64,000 nt of DNA from Actinomadura livida. Lineage in GTDB: Bacteria; Actinomycetota; Actinomycetes; Streptosporangiales; Streptosporangiaceae. Shown piece after piece: positions 34,468 to 42,735 of this stretch. The stretch lies in assembly GCF_014648675.1 (NCBI RefSeq), contig NZ_BMRO01000009.1:18675-82674 (forward strand). The letters are read 5' to 3'. Numbering within the stretch: the stretch's first letter is position 1; each line of letters begins with the position of its first letter. A program made the position numbers and the translations under genes. The notes beneath the pieces are model-generated. The model was not told where the DNA came from and searched no databases. It was given only the letters and a program-made list of their open reading frames with translations.

Positions 34468-35001
34468 ATGACGCGGCTTGAGCACCGGGTGTACGAACTG
34501 ACCGTCGGGCAGCTCGCCGAGCGCAGCGGCGTGGCCGTCTCGGCGCTGCACTTCTACGAGTCCAAGGGCCTGATCAGCAGCCGCCGGACGGCCGGCAACC
34601 AGCGGCGCTTCAGCCGCGACACGCTCCGCCGGGTCTCGTTCATCAAGGTCTCCCAGCGGGTCGGGATACCGCTCAGCCAGATCCGCGACGCCCTCGCCAC
34701 GCTCCCCGAGGAGCGCACCCCCACGGTGGCGGACTGGGCGCGGCTGTCGGAGGCGTGGCGCAGCGACCTCGACGCCCGCATCCGGCAGCTCGAACGGCTC
34801 CGCGACGACCTCACCGACTGCATAGGGTGCGGCTGCCTGTCGATGAGCAAGTGCGCCCTCGCCAACCCCTACGACAGGCTCGGCGACGAGGGCCCTGGAC
34901 CGCGCAGGCTCCTGGTCCCGAAGGGCGCCGGGGACGCCGAATCCCGTCCGGGGGGCGGAGCGGACGCGGACTGCGGCGACCCCTGCGCCCCCCGGAACTA
35001 G
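34468..35001 (+). CDS. soxR: Redox-sensing regulator SoxR
   Basis: 177 residues, MerR family. HTH VGQLAERSGVAVSALHFYESKGLI, dimerisation helix, then the [2Fe-2S] ligands Cys118, Cys121, Cys123 and Cys129 in CIGCGCLSMSKC. It responds to redox-cycling compounds; in actinomycetes typically self-made pigments or antibiotics. The C-terminal 40 residues are disordered with two more Cys. A SoxR box covers its own promoter; no other box was seen in the window. Confidence 0.95.
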   Translation: MTRLEHRVYELTVGQLAERSGVAVSALHFYESKGLISSRRTAGNQRRFSRDTLRRVSFIKVSQRVGIPLSQIRDALATLPEERTPTVADWARLSEAWRSDLDARIRQLERLRDDLTDCIGCGCLSMSKCALANPYDRLGDEGPGPRRLLVPKGAGDAESRPGGGADADCGDPCAPRN

Positions 35002-35023
35002 GCCGTTCGACGCGGCCTCAGCC

Positions 35024-35160
35024 ACGCACGCGAGCGCGTGACCTGACCGGTGAGGCGAAGCCGGAGGCGAGCCTCACCGGGAAGATCGCGAAGCGATTCG
35101 CGCTCGCACAGGCCAGGTCACGGAGCGAGCCGCCAGGCGAGCGCAGTGGACCTGGACTGC
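35024..35160. repeat. Nested palindromic repeat between convergent soxR and GH65 genes
   Basis: GTGACCTG (35038-35045) pairs with CAGGTCAC (35114-35121); inside is CCGGTGAGGC/GCCTCACCGG (35047-35080), a perfect 10-bp stem. AGCGAGCCGCCAGGCGAGC (35124-35142) matches 14472-14490 at 18 of 19 bases. It can serve as a bidirectional terminator and appears to be a dispersed repeat family. Confidence 0.7.
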
Positions 35161-35166
35161 AAAAAA

Positions 35167-37551
35167 TCAGCGGCCGTGCGGGTCGATGCGGCGCGGGGCC
35201 GGCTCCCGTCCCGTCGGCTGGGTCGGCGCCGGACGCGCGGGGATCTGCTCGATCGGCAGCTCGACCGGCTCGTCGCCCAGCGTGAACAGCTCCCCGTGGT
35301 GCCACAGCTTGATGCCGGGACCGTCCATCAGCTCGTAGGCGGCCGAGTCGGAGGTGACGGTGACCTTGATCCGGCTGCCCCGGTACCGCATCCGGAACGC
35401 CAGCCGGCTGATGCCGCCCGGCAGCCGCGGCGCGAAGCGAAGCTGGCCGCCGCCCGCCCGCATCCCGCCGAACCCGGCGACGAGCCCGCTCCACGCGCCC
35501 GCCATCGAGGCGATGTGCAGCCCGTCGCGGGTGTTGCGGTTCAGGTCGTGCAGGTCGACCAGCGCGGTCTCGCCGAGGTAGTCGTGCGCCAGCTCCAGCT
35601 GGCCGACCTCCGCCGCCACGACGGCCTGGGTCTGCGCCGACAGTGAGGAGTCCCGGACGGTGAGCCCCTCGTAGTAGGCGAAGTTCCGGACCTTCTCCTC
35701 CTCGGTGAACGCCTCCCCGCACAGGTGCAGCGCGAGCACCAGGTCCGCCTGCTTGACGACCTGCTTGCGGTACAGGTCGAAGTAGGGGTAGTTCAGCAGC
35801 AGGGGATAGTGGTCGGGCTTGGTGGCCGCGAAGTCCCAGCGGGCGTGGTGGGTGAAGCTCTCGCTCTGCGGATGGACGCCCAGCCGCTCGTCGTAGGGGA
35901 TCAGCATCGCGGCCGCGGCGTCCCGCCACGACGCCGCCTCCTCCGCGTCCACGCCGAGCCGGTCGGCCACGTCGGGATGGCGCATCGCCATCTCCGCGGC
36001 CTCCTGGAGGTTACGGCGCGCCATGAGGTTGGTGTAGACGTTGTTGTCCACGACCGCGCTGTACTCGTCGGGGCCCGTGACCCCGTCGATGCGGAACACG
36101 CCGCCCACGTCGTGATGGCCCAGGCTCCGCCACAGCCGCGCGGTCTGCACCAGGATGTCGAGGCCGATCTCCCGCTCGAACTGCACGTCCTCCGTGGCGT
36201 CCAGGTAGCGCAGGACGGCGTCGGAGATGTCGGCGTTGATGTGGAACGCGGCCGTCCCGGCGGGCCAGTAGCCGGAGCACTCCTGGCCGCGGATCGTCCG
36301 CCAGGGGAACGTGGCGCCCTCCAGGCCGAGCTGCACGGCTCGCTCGCACGCCAGCGGCAGCGTCATGTGCCGCCAGGCGAGCGCGTCCGCCGCGGCTCCC
36401 GGCGAGGTGTAGGTCAGCACCGGCAGGACGAACGTCTCGGTGTCCCAGAACGCGTGGCCGTCGTAGCCGGGCCCCGTCAGGCCCTTGGCCGGGATCATGC
36501 GGCGTTCCGCGCGCGCGCCCGCCTGCAGGACGTGGAACATGCTGAACCGCACGGCCTGCTGGATCTCGGCGTCGCCGTCGACCTCGACGTCCGCGCCCTC
36601 CCAGAACTCGTCCAGGTAGTCGCGCTGCTCGGAGAGCAGGCCGCCCCAGCCGGTCCGCCGCGCGCCCGCGAGGGCCCCGACCACCTGGTCGTGCAGGGCG
36701 GGACGCGACCGCTGGCTCGACCACCCGTACGCGATGTACTTGACGATGCGCAGCTTCTGGCCGGGCTCCAGCCGCGTCGCGACCGTCAGCCGGCCGACGT
36801 CCTTGGAGCTCTCGGTGTCGATCGTCGTCGACTCGGGGCCCTGGATGTCGTGCGACATCCCCGCGGCCATCCGCAGCCCGCTCTGCCTCGTCCGGTGCAG
36901 CAGCAGGACCTTGGTGCCGTTGGCGACGTGCTCCTCGCCGACCAGCGGGCTCTCCAGGATCGCGGAGGCGCGCGGGTCCTTGGCGCCGCCGGGCAGCGCC
37001 TCGTTGGCCACCAGCTCCGACTGGGCGACGATGCGGACCGCCTCGTCCACCGGCTCGACCTCGTAGCAGATCGCCGCGACGGCCCGCTGGGTCAGCGAGA
37101 CCATGCGGACCGAGGTCACCTTGACCGTCTTGTCGGCGGGCGACGTCCACTCGACGTGCCGGGTGAGCGTGCCCGCCCGCATGTCCAGGTTCCGCTCGTG
37201 GTGGTGGACGCGGCCGTACCGCACGTCGAACGGCTCGTCGTCCACCAGCAGGCGGATCACCTTGCCGTTGGTGACGTTGATGACCGTCTGGCCCTGCTCC
37301 GGGTAGCCGTAGGCGGTCTCGGCGTGCGGCAGCGGACGCTGCTCGTAGAACGAGTTGAGGTACGTGCCCGGCATCCCGTGCGGCTCGCCCTCGTCGAGGT
37401 TGCCGCGCATGCCGACGTGGCCGTTGGACAGGGCGAACACCGACTCGGTCTGCGCCAGCCGGTCCAGCCGGAGCTCCGGCTCGCGGATGCACCACGGCTC
37501 CACCGTGAACAGGGGCCGGTCGATCACGCCCTGGCCCTCCCGCTCGATCAC
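35167..37551 (-). CDS. GH65 disaccharide phosphorylase (maltose/trehalose/kojibiose phosphorylase type)
   Basis: 794 residues. GH65 layout: N-terminal beta-sandwich (NGHVGMRGNLDEG), (alpha/alpha)6 barrel with GHAFWDTETFVLP and the general acid Glu496 in GVTGPDEYSAVVDNN, and a C-terminal jelly-roll (MRYRGSRIKVTV). Uses phosphate to split an alpha-glucoside, giving beta-glucose-1-phosphate. The partner beta-phosphoglucomutase lies just upstream and overlaps by 4 bp (GTGA). GTG start with GGAGG 4 bp upstream. Exact disaccharide cannot be told from sequence by eye. Confidence 0.9.
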   Translation of the reverse strand: MIEREGQGVIDRPLFTVEPWCIREPELRLDRLAQTESVFALSNGHVGMRGNLDEGEPHGMPGTYLNSFYEQRPLPHAETAYGYPEQGQTVINVTNGKVIRLLVDDEPFDVRYGRVHHHERNLDMRAGTLTRHVEWTSPADKTVKVTSVRMVSLTQRAVAAICYEVEPVDEAVRIVAQSELVANEALPGGAKDPRASAILESPLVGEEHVANGTKVLLLHRTRQSGLRMAAGMSHDIQGPESTTIDTESSKDVGRLTVATRLEPGQKLRIVKYIAYGWSSQRSRPALHDQVVGALAGARRTGWGGLLSEQRDYLDEFWEGADVEVDGDAEIQQAVRFSMFHVLQAGARAERRMIPAKGLTGPGYDGHAFWDTETFVLPVLTYTSPGAAADALAWRHMTLPLACERAVQLGLEGATFPWRTIRGQECSGYWPAGTAAFHINADISDAVLRYLDATEDVQFEREIGLDILVQTARLWRSLGHHDVGGVFRIDGVTGPDEYSAVVDNNVYTNLMARRNLQEAAEMAMRHPDVADRLGVDAEEAASWRDAAAAMLIPYDERLGVHPQSESFTHHARWDFAATKPDHYPLLLNYPYFDLYRKQVVKQADLVLALHLCGEAFTEEEKVRNFAYYEGLTVRDSSLSAQTQAVVAAEVGQLELAHDYLGETALVDLHDLNRNTRDGLHIASMAGAWSGLVAGFGGMRAGGGQLRFAPRLPGGISRLAFRMRYRGSRIKVTVTSDSAAYELMDGPGIKLWHHGELFTLGDEPVELPIEQIPARPAPTQPTGREPAPRRIDPHGR

Positions 37552-38297
37552 TCAACCTCCAACATCTCGGACAGGTCAGACACCACGATGTCCGCGCCGT
37601 GCTCGGCCAGGGCCGCGCCGTGCGCGTCGTCCATGCGATTGACGCCCACAACGTAGGCGAATCCGCCGGCACGTCCAGCCTGGACGCCGGCGAGCGCGTC
37701 CTCGAACACCACCGCCTGCGCGGCGGCGACGCCCAACTCCCGGGCGGCCGCGACGAACGTGTCGGGGGCGGGCTTGCCGGGCAGGCCCCGCTCCGCGGCG
37801 ATCACGCCGTCGACCCGGGCGTCGAACAGGTCGGTGATGCCGACCGTCGCCAGCACCTGGACGGTGTTGGCGCTGGACGACACGACCGCCGTCTTCAGCC
37901 CCCGCTTCCGCGCCGCGCGGACGTAGTCGACGGACCCCTCGAAGACCTCGACGCCCTTCTCCTCGATGAACTTGAGGACCAGCGCGTTCTTGCGGTTGCC
38001 GAGGCCCCGGACGGTCTCGGCCTCCGGCGGGTCGTCGGGGGAGCCCTCCGGCAGCTCGATGCCGCGCGACTCCAGGAACGAGCGCGTCCCGTCCTCGCGC
38101 TTCTTGCCGTCGACGTAGCGGCCGTAGTCCTTCACGGGGTCGAACTCGGTGAACGCCTCACCGGTCCGCTCCGCCCGCTCCCCGAGGTAGCCGTCGAACA
38201 TCTCCTTCCAGGCGGCGGCATGGACGGCCGCCGTCCGGGTCAGCACCCCGTCGAGATCGAAGAGACACGCCGCTGCCTCGTCGGGCAGTCCCAGCAT
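37548..38297 (-). CDS. pgmB: Beta-phosphoglucomutase family HAD hydrolase
   Basis: 249 residues from ATG 38297 (GGGGG 6 bp upstream). HAD motif I FDLDGVLT with Asp14 and Asp16, cap-domain region TAAVHAAAWKEMFD, motif II VVSSSANT, motif III Lys in GLPGKPAPDTF and motif IV FEDALAGVQAG. Interconverts beta-glucose-1-phosphate and glucose-6-phosphate, feeding the phosphorylase product into glycolysis and the pentose phosphate route (gnd is divergent next door). An upstream ATG at 38324 is an alternative. Confidence 0.9.
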   Translation of the reverse strand: MLGLPDEAAACLFDLDGVLTRTAAVHAAAWKEMFDGYLGERAERTGEAFTEFDPVKDYGRYVDGKKREDGTRSFLESRGIELPEGSPDDPPEAETVRGLGNRKNALVLKFIEEKGVEVFEGSVDYVRAARKRGLKTAVVSSSANTVQVLATVGITDLFDARVDGVIAAERGLPGKPAPDTFVAAARELGVAAAQAVVFEDALAGVQAGRAGGFAYVVGVNRMDDAHGAALAEHGADIVVSDLSEMLEVE

Positions 38298-38396
38298 CCG
38301 TAACCCCCTGGAGAATGTCACCATTGAAAGAGATCCCTGGCACGCGCGCCGCGTACTCGGGCCGGACCCTGGGATGGGGGCCGCGACCGCTCGAAC

Positions 38397-38416
38397 ACGG
38401 GGATCACGATCCCCGT
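38397..38416. promoter_or_regulatory. 20-bp palindrome in the pgmB/gnd divergent promoter region
   Basis: ACGGGGATCACGATCCCCGT: 9-bp perfect arms around AC. It lies 100 bp upstream of pgmB and 43 bp upstream of gnd, so one dimeric regulator could control both directions. Confidence 0.6.
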
Positions 38417-38458
38417 ACAACCCCTTGGTCAGGGTCGCACATGAGGAGGAATGATCCA

Positions 38459-39883
38459 ATGCAAAAGGCGCGTATCGGCGTCACAGGGCTGGCGGTCATG
38501 GGCCGCAACCTGGCCCGCAACCTCGCCCGGCACGGTCATCCCGTCGCCGTGCACAACCGTACCGCCACCCGGACCAAGGCGCTCGTAGATCAGTTCGGTG
38601 CGGAGGGAACGTTCCTTCCGGCGGAGACGCCCGAGCAGTTCGTCTCCTCCCTGGAGCGCCCCCGGCGCCTGGTGATCATGGTGAAGGCGGGCGGCCCGAC
38701 CGACGCCGTGATCAACGAGTTCGCCCCGCTGCTGGAGCCCGGCGACATGATCGTCGACGGCGGGAACGCGAACTTCGCCGACACCCGCCGCCGCGAGTCC
38801 GCCCTCCGCGAACGCGGCCTCCACTTCGTCGGAACCGGCATCTCCGGCGGTGAGGAGGGCGCCCTGCACGGCCCCAGCATCATGCCGGGCGGCTCCGCCG
38901 AGTCCTACGAGGCCCTCGGCCCCCTGCTGGAGGACATCTCCGCCAAGGTGGACGGCACGCCCTGCTGCACCCACGTCGGCCCCGACGGCGCCGGGCACTT
39001 CGTCAAGATGGTGCACAACGGCATCGAGTACGCCGACATGCAGCTGATCGCCGAGTCCTACGACCTGCTCCGGCACGCCGCCGGCCTCGCCCCGGCCGAG
39101 ATCGCCGAGGTCTTCCGCACCTGGAACACCGGCCGCCTGGAGTCCTACCTCATCGAGATCACCGCCGAGGTCCTCGCGCACACCGACGCGTCCACCGGCA
39201 AGCCGTTCGTGGACGTCGTCCTCGACCAGGCCGAGCAGAAGGGCACCGGCCGCTGGACGGTGCAGACCGCCCTCGACCTCGGCGTCCCCGTAGGAGGCAT
39301 CGCCGAGGCCGTATTCGCCCGCTCGGTGTCGGGCCACGCCGCACTCCGCGAGGCCTCCCGGAACCTGCCCGGCCCGTCCCGCACCGGCGACGCGGGCTCC
39401 GGCTTCGCCGACGCCGTCGAGCGGGCCCTGTACGCGTCCAAGATCGTCGCGTACGCGCAGGGCTTCCACCAGATCCAGGCGGGCAGCGCCGAGTACGGCT
39501 GGAACATCGACCTGGGCGCGATGGCCACCATCTGGCGCGGCGGCTGCATCATCCGCGCCCGCTTCCTGGACCGCATCCGCGCCGCCTACGAGGCCGACCC
39601 GGAAACCCCGACCCTGCTCACCGACGCCCACTTCACCGAAGCCCTCGGCGAAGCCCAGGACGCCTGGCGCGAGGTAGTCTCCGTGGCCGCACGCCTAGGC
39701 ATCCCGGCCCCCGGCTTCGCCACCGCCCTGTCCTACTACGACTCCCTACGCGCCGACCGCCTACCGGCCGCCCTAACCCAGGGCCAACGCGACTACTTCG
39801 GCGCCCACACCTACCGCCGCGTAGACCGCGAAGGCTCCTTCCACACCCTCTGGGGCGCCGACCGCACAGAGGTGACCGGCTGA
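38459..39883 (+). CDS. gnd: NADP-dependent 6-phosphogluconate dehydrogenase
   Basis: 474 residues from ATG 38459 (GAGGAGG 8 bp upstream). Rossmann motif GVTGLAVMGRNLARNLARHG with HNRT, substrate loops GTGISGGEEGA and HFVKMVHNGIEYADMQ (active-site Lys), C-terminal all-helical domain ending EGSFHTLWG. This is the long, NADP-type enzyme of the oxidative pentose phosphate pathway. Codons near the end switch to a C/A-ending style, but the sequence is intact. Confidence 0.95.
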   Translation: MQKARIGVTGLAVMGRNLARNLARHGHPVAVHNRTATRTKALVDQFGAEGTFLPAETPEQFVSSLERPRRLVIMVKAGGPTDAVINEFAPLLEPGDMIVDGGNANFADTRRRESALRERGLHFVGTGISGGEEGALHGPSIMPGGSAESYEALGPLLEDISAKVDGTPCCTHVGPDGAGHFVKMVHNGIEYADMQLIAESYDLLRHAAGLAPAEIAEVFRTWNTGRLESYLIEITAEVLAHTDASTGKPFVDVVLDQAEQKGTGRWTVQTALDLGVPVGGIAEAVFARSVSGHAALREASRNLPGPSRTGDAGSGFADAVERALYASKIVAYAQGFHQIQAGSAEYGWNIDLGAMATIWRGGCIIRARFLDRIRAAYEADPETPTLLTDAHFTEALGEAQDAWREVVSVAARLGIPAPGFATALSYYDSLRADRLPAALTQGQRDYFGAHTYRRVDREGSFHTLWGADRTEVTG

Positions 39884-39949
39884 CCCTCTGCCGCCGCCAA
39901 CGGCCTTGGACGAGAGCGGGCGTCTCAAGGCCGCAGGTGTCGGGAGTTC

Positions 39950-40144
39950 TCAGTGAGCCTCGGCTCGGATCCTGTCGAGCAGGCTCCGCCATTCCTCCCT
40001 GGTGAATTCCAAAGTCGGTCCGGTGCCGTTGAGCTTGGTGTCGCGAACGCCGACCGTTCCGTCGGCCGCTTGGCCGACTTCGATGCAGTGGCCGTTGGGT
40101 TCACTGTGGCCTGACTTCCGCCAGCCGTTGTATTCCTTGGTCAT
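39950..40144 (-). CDS. DUF397 protein
   Basis: 64 residues with the DUF397 pattern: WRKSGHSEPNGHCIEVG, VGVRDTKLNGTGPTLEF and EEWRSLLDRIR. Such proteins are encoded next to Scr1-type XRE regulators in actinomycetes and are thought to act as their small partners, sometimes in toxin-antitoxin-like or developmental circuits. The ATG overlaps the regulator stop by 4 bp, as usual. Confidence 0.88.
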   Translation of the reverse strand: MTKEYNGWRKSGHSEPNGHCIEVGQAADGTVGVRDTKLNGTGPTLEFTREEWRSLLDRIRAEAH

Positions 40145-41021
40145 GTACCCGATCCTGTCCGGTCGGTAAGCCGGTTGGCCACCTGATCCAGGAAGGCGAT
40201 GCTGTCTTCTGGAGACAGGGCGGCCTCCAGGAGGCGGTCATATCTCTCGGTATACCGCGCTACCTCGCCCCGCTGTGTCAGGACGAGGTCAGTGGTGACG
40301 GTGTCAACGATTGCCACGGGTGGGTCGTCTGACCCGGCGAAGGTGTAGAGGTAGAAGGACGACTTCGGAAGGAAGCCTCCGGGGATGCGGGCGTTGTGCA
40401 TTAGCACGCGAACCGTAATCCGCTCTTCCTCCAAGACCGTCGCGATCATGTGCTTGAGCTGGGCGGCCATGACCTCCGATGGCACTCCCAATCTATGGAT
40501 CACGGACTCATCCAGGACGGTCTCGTAGGACGGTCCATTCGGACGGAGGAGCTCCCGCTGTCGCCTCTCGCGGGCTTCGGCCATCCGTTCCGGCTGGTAG
40601 TCGAGTGTTTGCTGGCTTTCGTCGAGCGTGACGAGGGCGTCGATGAACGAGCGGCACTGCAGAGCACCCGGCATCGCGCTCTGGTCGTAGCTGCGAACGT
40701 AAGCGGCGTTGTATTCGAGGTCGGCTGCAAGCTTCTGGCGGGGACCCATGGAGACGCCATACTTGTCCCACCAGCCCTTATGCGCGGCCTCGCGGGCAAG
40801 CTTGAGGAGCTTGTCGTACTGGCTTCCGGTGACTTCGAGGACCTCAAGCATGTTCATGATCTCGCCCACGTCCGGGCGTCCTGACCGTTCTCCAGTCGAG
40901 AGATCTTGGTACGGGAGTAGTACATGAGCTGAGCCAGGCCATCGGTGGTGAGGCCACGGCTCTCGCGGAGTTTGCGGATCTCCGCCGCCAACTGGCGGCG
41001 CCGGACGTAGGGGCTAGGCAT
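40141..41021 (-). pseudogene. Scr1-type XRE/DUF5753 regulator, frameshifted
   Basis: Two halves in different frames. Frame 1 from ATG 41021 reads a complete HTH (RRRQLAAEIRKLRESRGLTT, then AQLMYYSRTKISRLENGQ) and stops at 40854. The frame ending at 40141 continues with GRPDVGEIMNMLEVLEVTG and the full DUF5753 domain (GALQCRSFIDAL, VAIVDTVTTDLVL). They join if one G is restored near 40880-40883. Repaired length would be about 293 residues, normal for the family. Either a decayed gene or a sequencing error; the second half has no ribosome site of its own. DUF397 follows with overlap. Confidence 0.85.
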
Positions 41022-41105
41022 GACCGTCCTCCCGATATCGCACCTGTCACGGTCTGTTCAGAACACTGACTCTCTGTGTTCGACCGCCGCCGGGCAATCA
41101 TAAGG

Positions 41106-41315
41106 TCACGCTCGGTCAAGCATTCGCCACGACCGCCGCCCCAGCCAATATCCGCACGTACACACTTCGCACACCCAGCCCTGCCCCGTCCTGCCCCCTC
41201 CGGGCTTAGATAGATGTCTCATACGTCGCAAGCGCCTGATATATGCGAGGACTCGTCTGTGTATGGGGCGAGAAGTGTCCAGCGTCGGCAAGACCGACAT
41301 GGTCAGGTGCAGCAC
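41106..41315 (-). CDS. Small hypothetical protein
   Basis: Up to 69 residues (GTG 41315, or ATG 41300). Basic N-terminal half and CEVCTCGYWLG near the end, a possible metal-binding Cys cluster. No family recognised and no strong ribosome site; it could be coding or chance. Confidence 0.3.
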   Translation of the reverse strand: MLHLTMSVLPTLDTSRPIHRRVLAYIRRLRRMRHLSKPGGGRTGQGWVCEVCTCGYWLGRRSWRMLDRA

Positions 41316-41686
41316 CAGCAGCGCTGGCTGGTCGCGTCTTTGCTCCCAGAACTTAGCGCCGGAAGGCTATTAGATCTTCGGCAGGGCGCCGCCGACGCGG
41401 CTGCATACAAGCCGGGGGAGCCTTAAGGGAAGTAGGTTATCCGCTTCGCGGATGGCATCAGTAACGTACAGGTGAGCCTGGCCACCATCGAGGACGCCAG
41501 TGGTCTTGGGTGAGCTGAAGCGTCTCAAGATCGCGAAGGGCTAGGCAGATTAGAGCATCGGTGCGAATCTCTCCATAGGTTCAGTGTGGCGCCGCGCGCT
41601 GCTGCGGAGGACGAGGTCGGTTGTGACGGCGCCACCAACTGCCACGGGCGAGCCGCCCTCAACTCCGGACCGAACCGCGCGATCGG
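41316..41686. other. Decayed accessory DNA
   Basis: 371 bp without an intact gene. 41550-41661 holds a DUF5753 remnant (separate entry). 41390-41550 on the minus strand still reads protein-like pieces such as TTGVLDGGQAHLYVTDAIRE but interrupted by stops. A 6-bp-stem hairpin ATCCGC-TTC-GCGGAT lies at 41439-41453. Confidence 0.5.
41550..41661 (-). pseudogene. Remnant of a second DUF5753 regulator
   Basis: Minus strand reads VAVGGAVTTDLVLRSSARRH then TEPMERF before a stop, clearly related to VAIVDTVTTDLVLTQRGEVA-RYTERYDRL of the neighbour at 40141-41021. The DNA around GAGGACGAGGTCGGTTGTGAC aligns directly with 40286-40308. Only the fragment remains; HTH and start are gone. Confidence 0.7.
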
Positions 41687-42298
41687 CTACGAACCCTTCC
41701 AGGATCCGCCCACGCCCCGCGACGGCCCCGGGTTTGCGTTCAGAATCGATGCCGCGCCCGCAGCCGTGTCGCTACCGCCCTGCAAGGGCGGCGAACCAGT
41801 TCTCTGGCCGATGGGGAGCGAGGACCAGTTGATCTTTTCGGCATTATCTGTGGCTTCATTGATCAACTCGTCCACGCCGCTCTCGTCAAGACCTGCTTCA
41901 GCGACCAAAGAAGCGAGCAGGAGGAGGGCGGTGCTCAGCATGTCTTCGGGGTTTTCGCCAAAAGGCGGAACTTCCTTTAGAGCATCGTCGCCGAGCAGCG
42001 AGCGGATCGCTTTTTCCGCGAGTAACGGGTTCAACATGCCCGCATGTTCGCCGAGTTGCAGGCGCAGATCGGCGACGTAGCGGATGACGTCGCCGAGTGA
42101 CGGGGCAGGCGAAAACTTATCGATAACTGCTATCTGGAGGGTGGACAGAATTAATGCTCCATACTCGGGATGGAGGCTCGCGTCCTCGATCTTGGAGACA
42201 TACTTCGACTCCCATTCATCGGGATCAAGAATGTGAATACGCAATGCTTTTTTGGATACATCTTCCAGGGAGGTGCTCCTCTTGTTCGCCAACGTCAC
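41687..42298 (-). CDS. Hypothetical helical protein, paralogue of its upstream neighbour
   Basis: 203 residues, third gene of the operon 44449-41687; its start overlaps the previous stop by 4 bp. Mostly helical, soluble, acidic. Residues ~46-155 align with residues ~38-139 of the neighbour: both have a LL-x-AV-x-xF region and then D.I..(F/Y)VA.LR......A..L.P..AEK.I...LG (here RYVADLRLQLGEHAGMLNPL, AEKAIRSLLGD). The C-terminal 40 residues are Gly/Ser/Pro-rich and run to the edge of decayed DNA, so the native end may have been altered. Function unknown. Confidence 0.7.
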   Translation of the reverse strand: MTLANKRSTSLEDVSKKALRIHILDPDEWESKYVSKIEDASLHPEYGALILSTLQIAVIDKFSPAPSLGDVIRYVADLRLQLGEHAGMLNPLLAEKAIRSLLGDDALKEVPPFGENPEDMLSTALLLLASLVAEAGLDESGVDELINEATDNAEKINWSSLPIGQRTGSPPLQGGSDTAAGAASILNANPGPSRGVGGSWKGS

Positions 42299-42735
42299 CC
42301 GCCCTGCGCCATGCCTTTGACCTTGCTCATAAAGGCGTCCAGTTCTGCTTCGGTGGGTGCCGAGTCGGCTATGAGACCACTCAAGATCAGAATTTGGCCG
42401 CTCAGCTTGGTGTTCTCGTCGATTCCAACGAGGTCACCTTTGCCGAGAGCGTGCAATATCATTTTTTCTGCAACCACAGGGTCAAGCCTTTCGGCAACTT
42501 CTCGAGTCCTGGCGCGGAGATTGGCGACGAAGTCGATTATGGCATCGTTGTCGACGGCGTCTCTCTTTGCCTGGAAGCGCCGGTTGACGGCTTCGAAGAA
42601 TCCGACGGCCAGGAGTAGGGAGTAACCCTCCCTGTCTTCGGGGGTGGTGAGTTGGCTCAGGAGGCGCTGGTGCTCTTCGCCTTGGCCTGCGAGTTGGGCG
42701 CGCAGTGTGGCGGCCTGTAGGTCAGTAATTTTCAC
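42295..42735 (-). CDS. Hypothetical helical protein
   Basis: 146 residues, second gene of the operon. Predicted all-helical: ITDLQAATLRAQLAGQGEEH, FFEAVNRRFQAKRDAVD, FVANLRARTREVAERLDP and AEKMILHALGKGD. Paralogous to the following 203-residue protein. It overlaps the upstream disordered-protein gene by 14 bp and the downstream gene by 4 bp, strongly suggesting the three work together. No database family recognised by eye. Confidence 0.75.
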   Translation of the reverse strand: MKITDLQAATLRAQLAGQGEEHQRLLSQLTTPEDREGYSLLLAVGFFEAVNRRFQAKRDAVDNDAIIDFVANLRARTREVAERLDPVVAEKMILHALGKGDLVGIDENTKLSGQILILSGLIADSAPTEAELDAFMSKVKGMAQGG

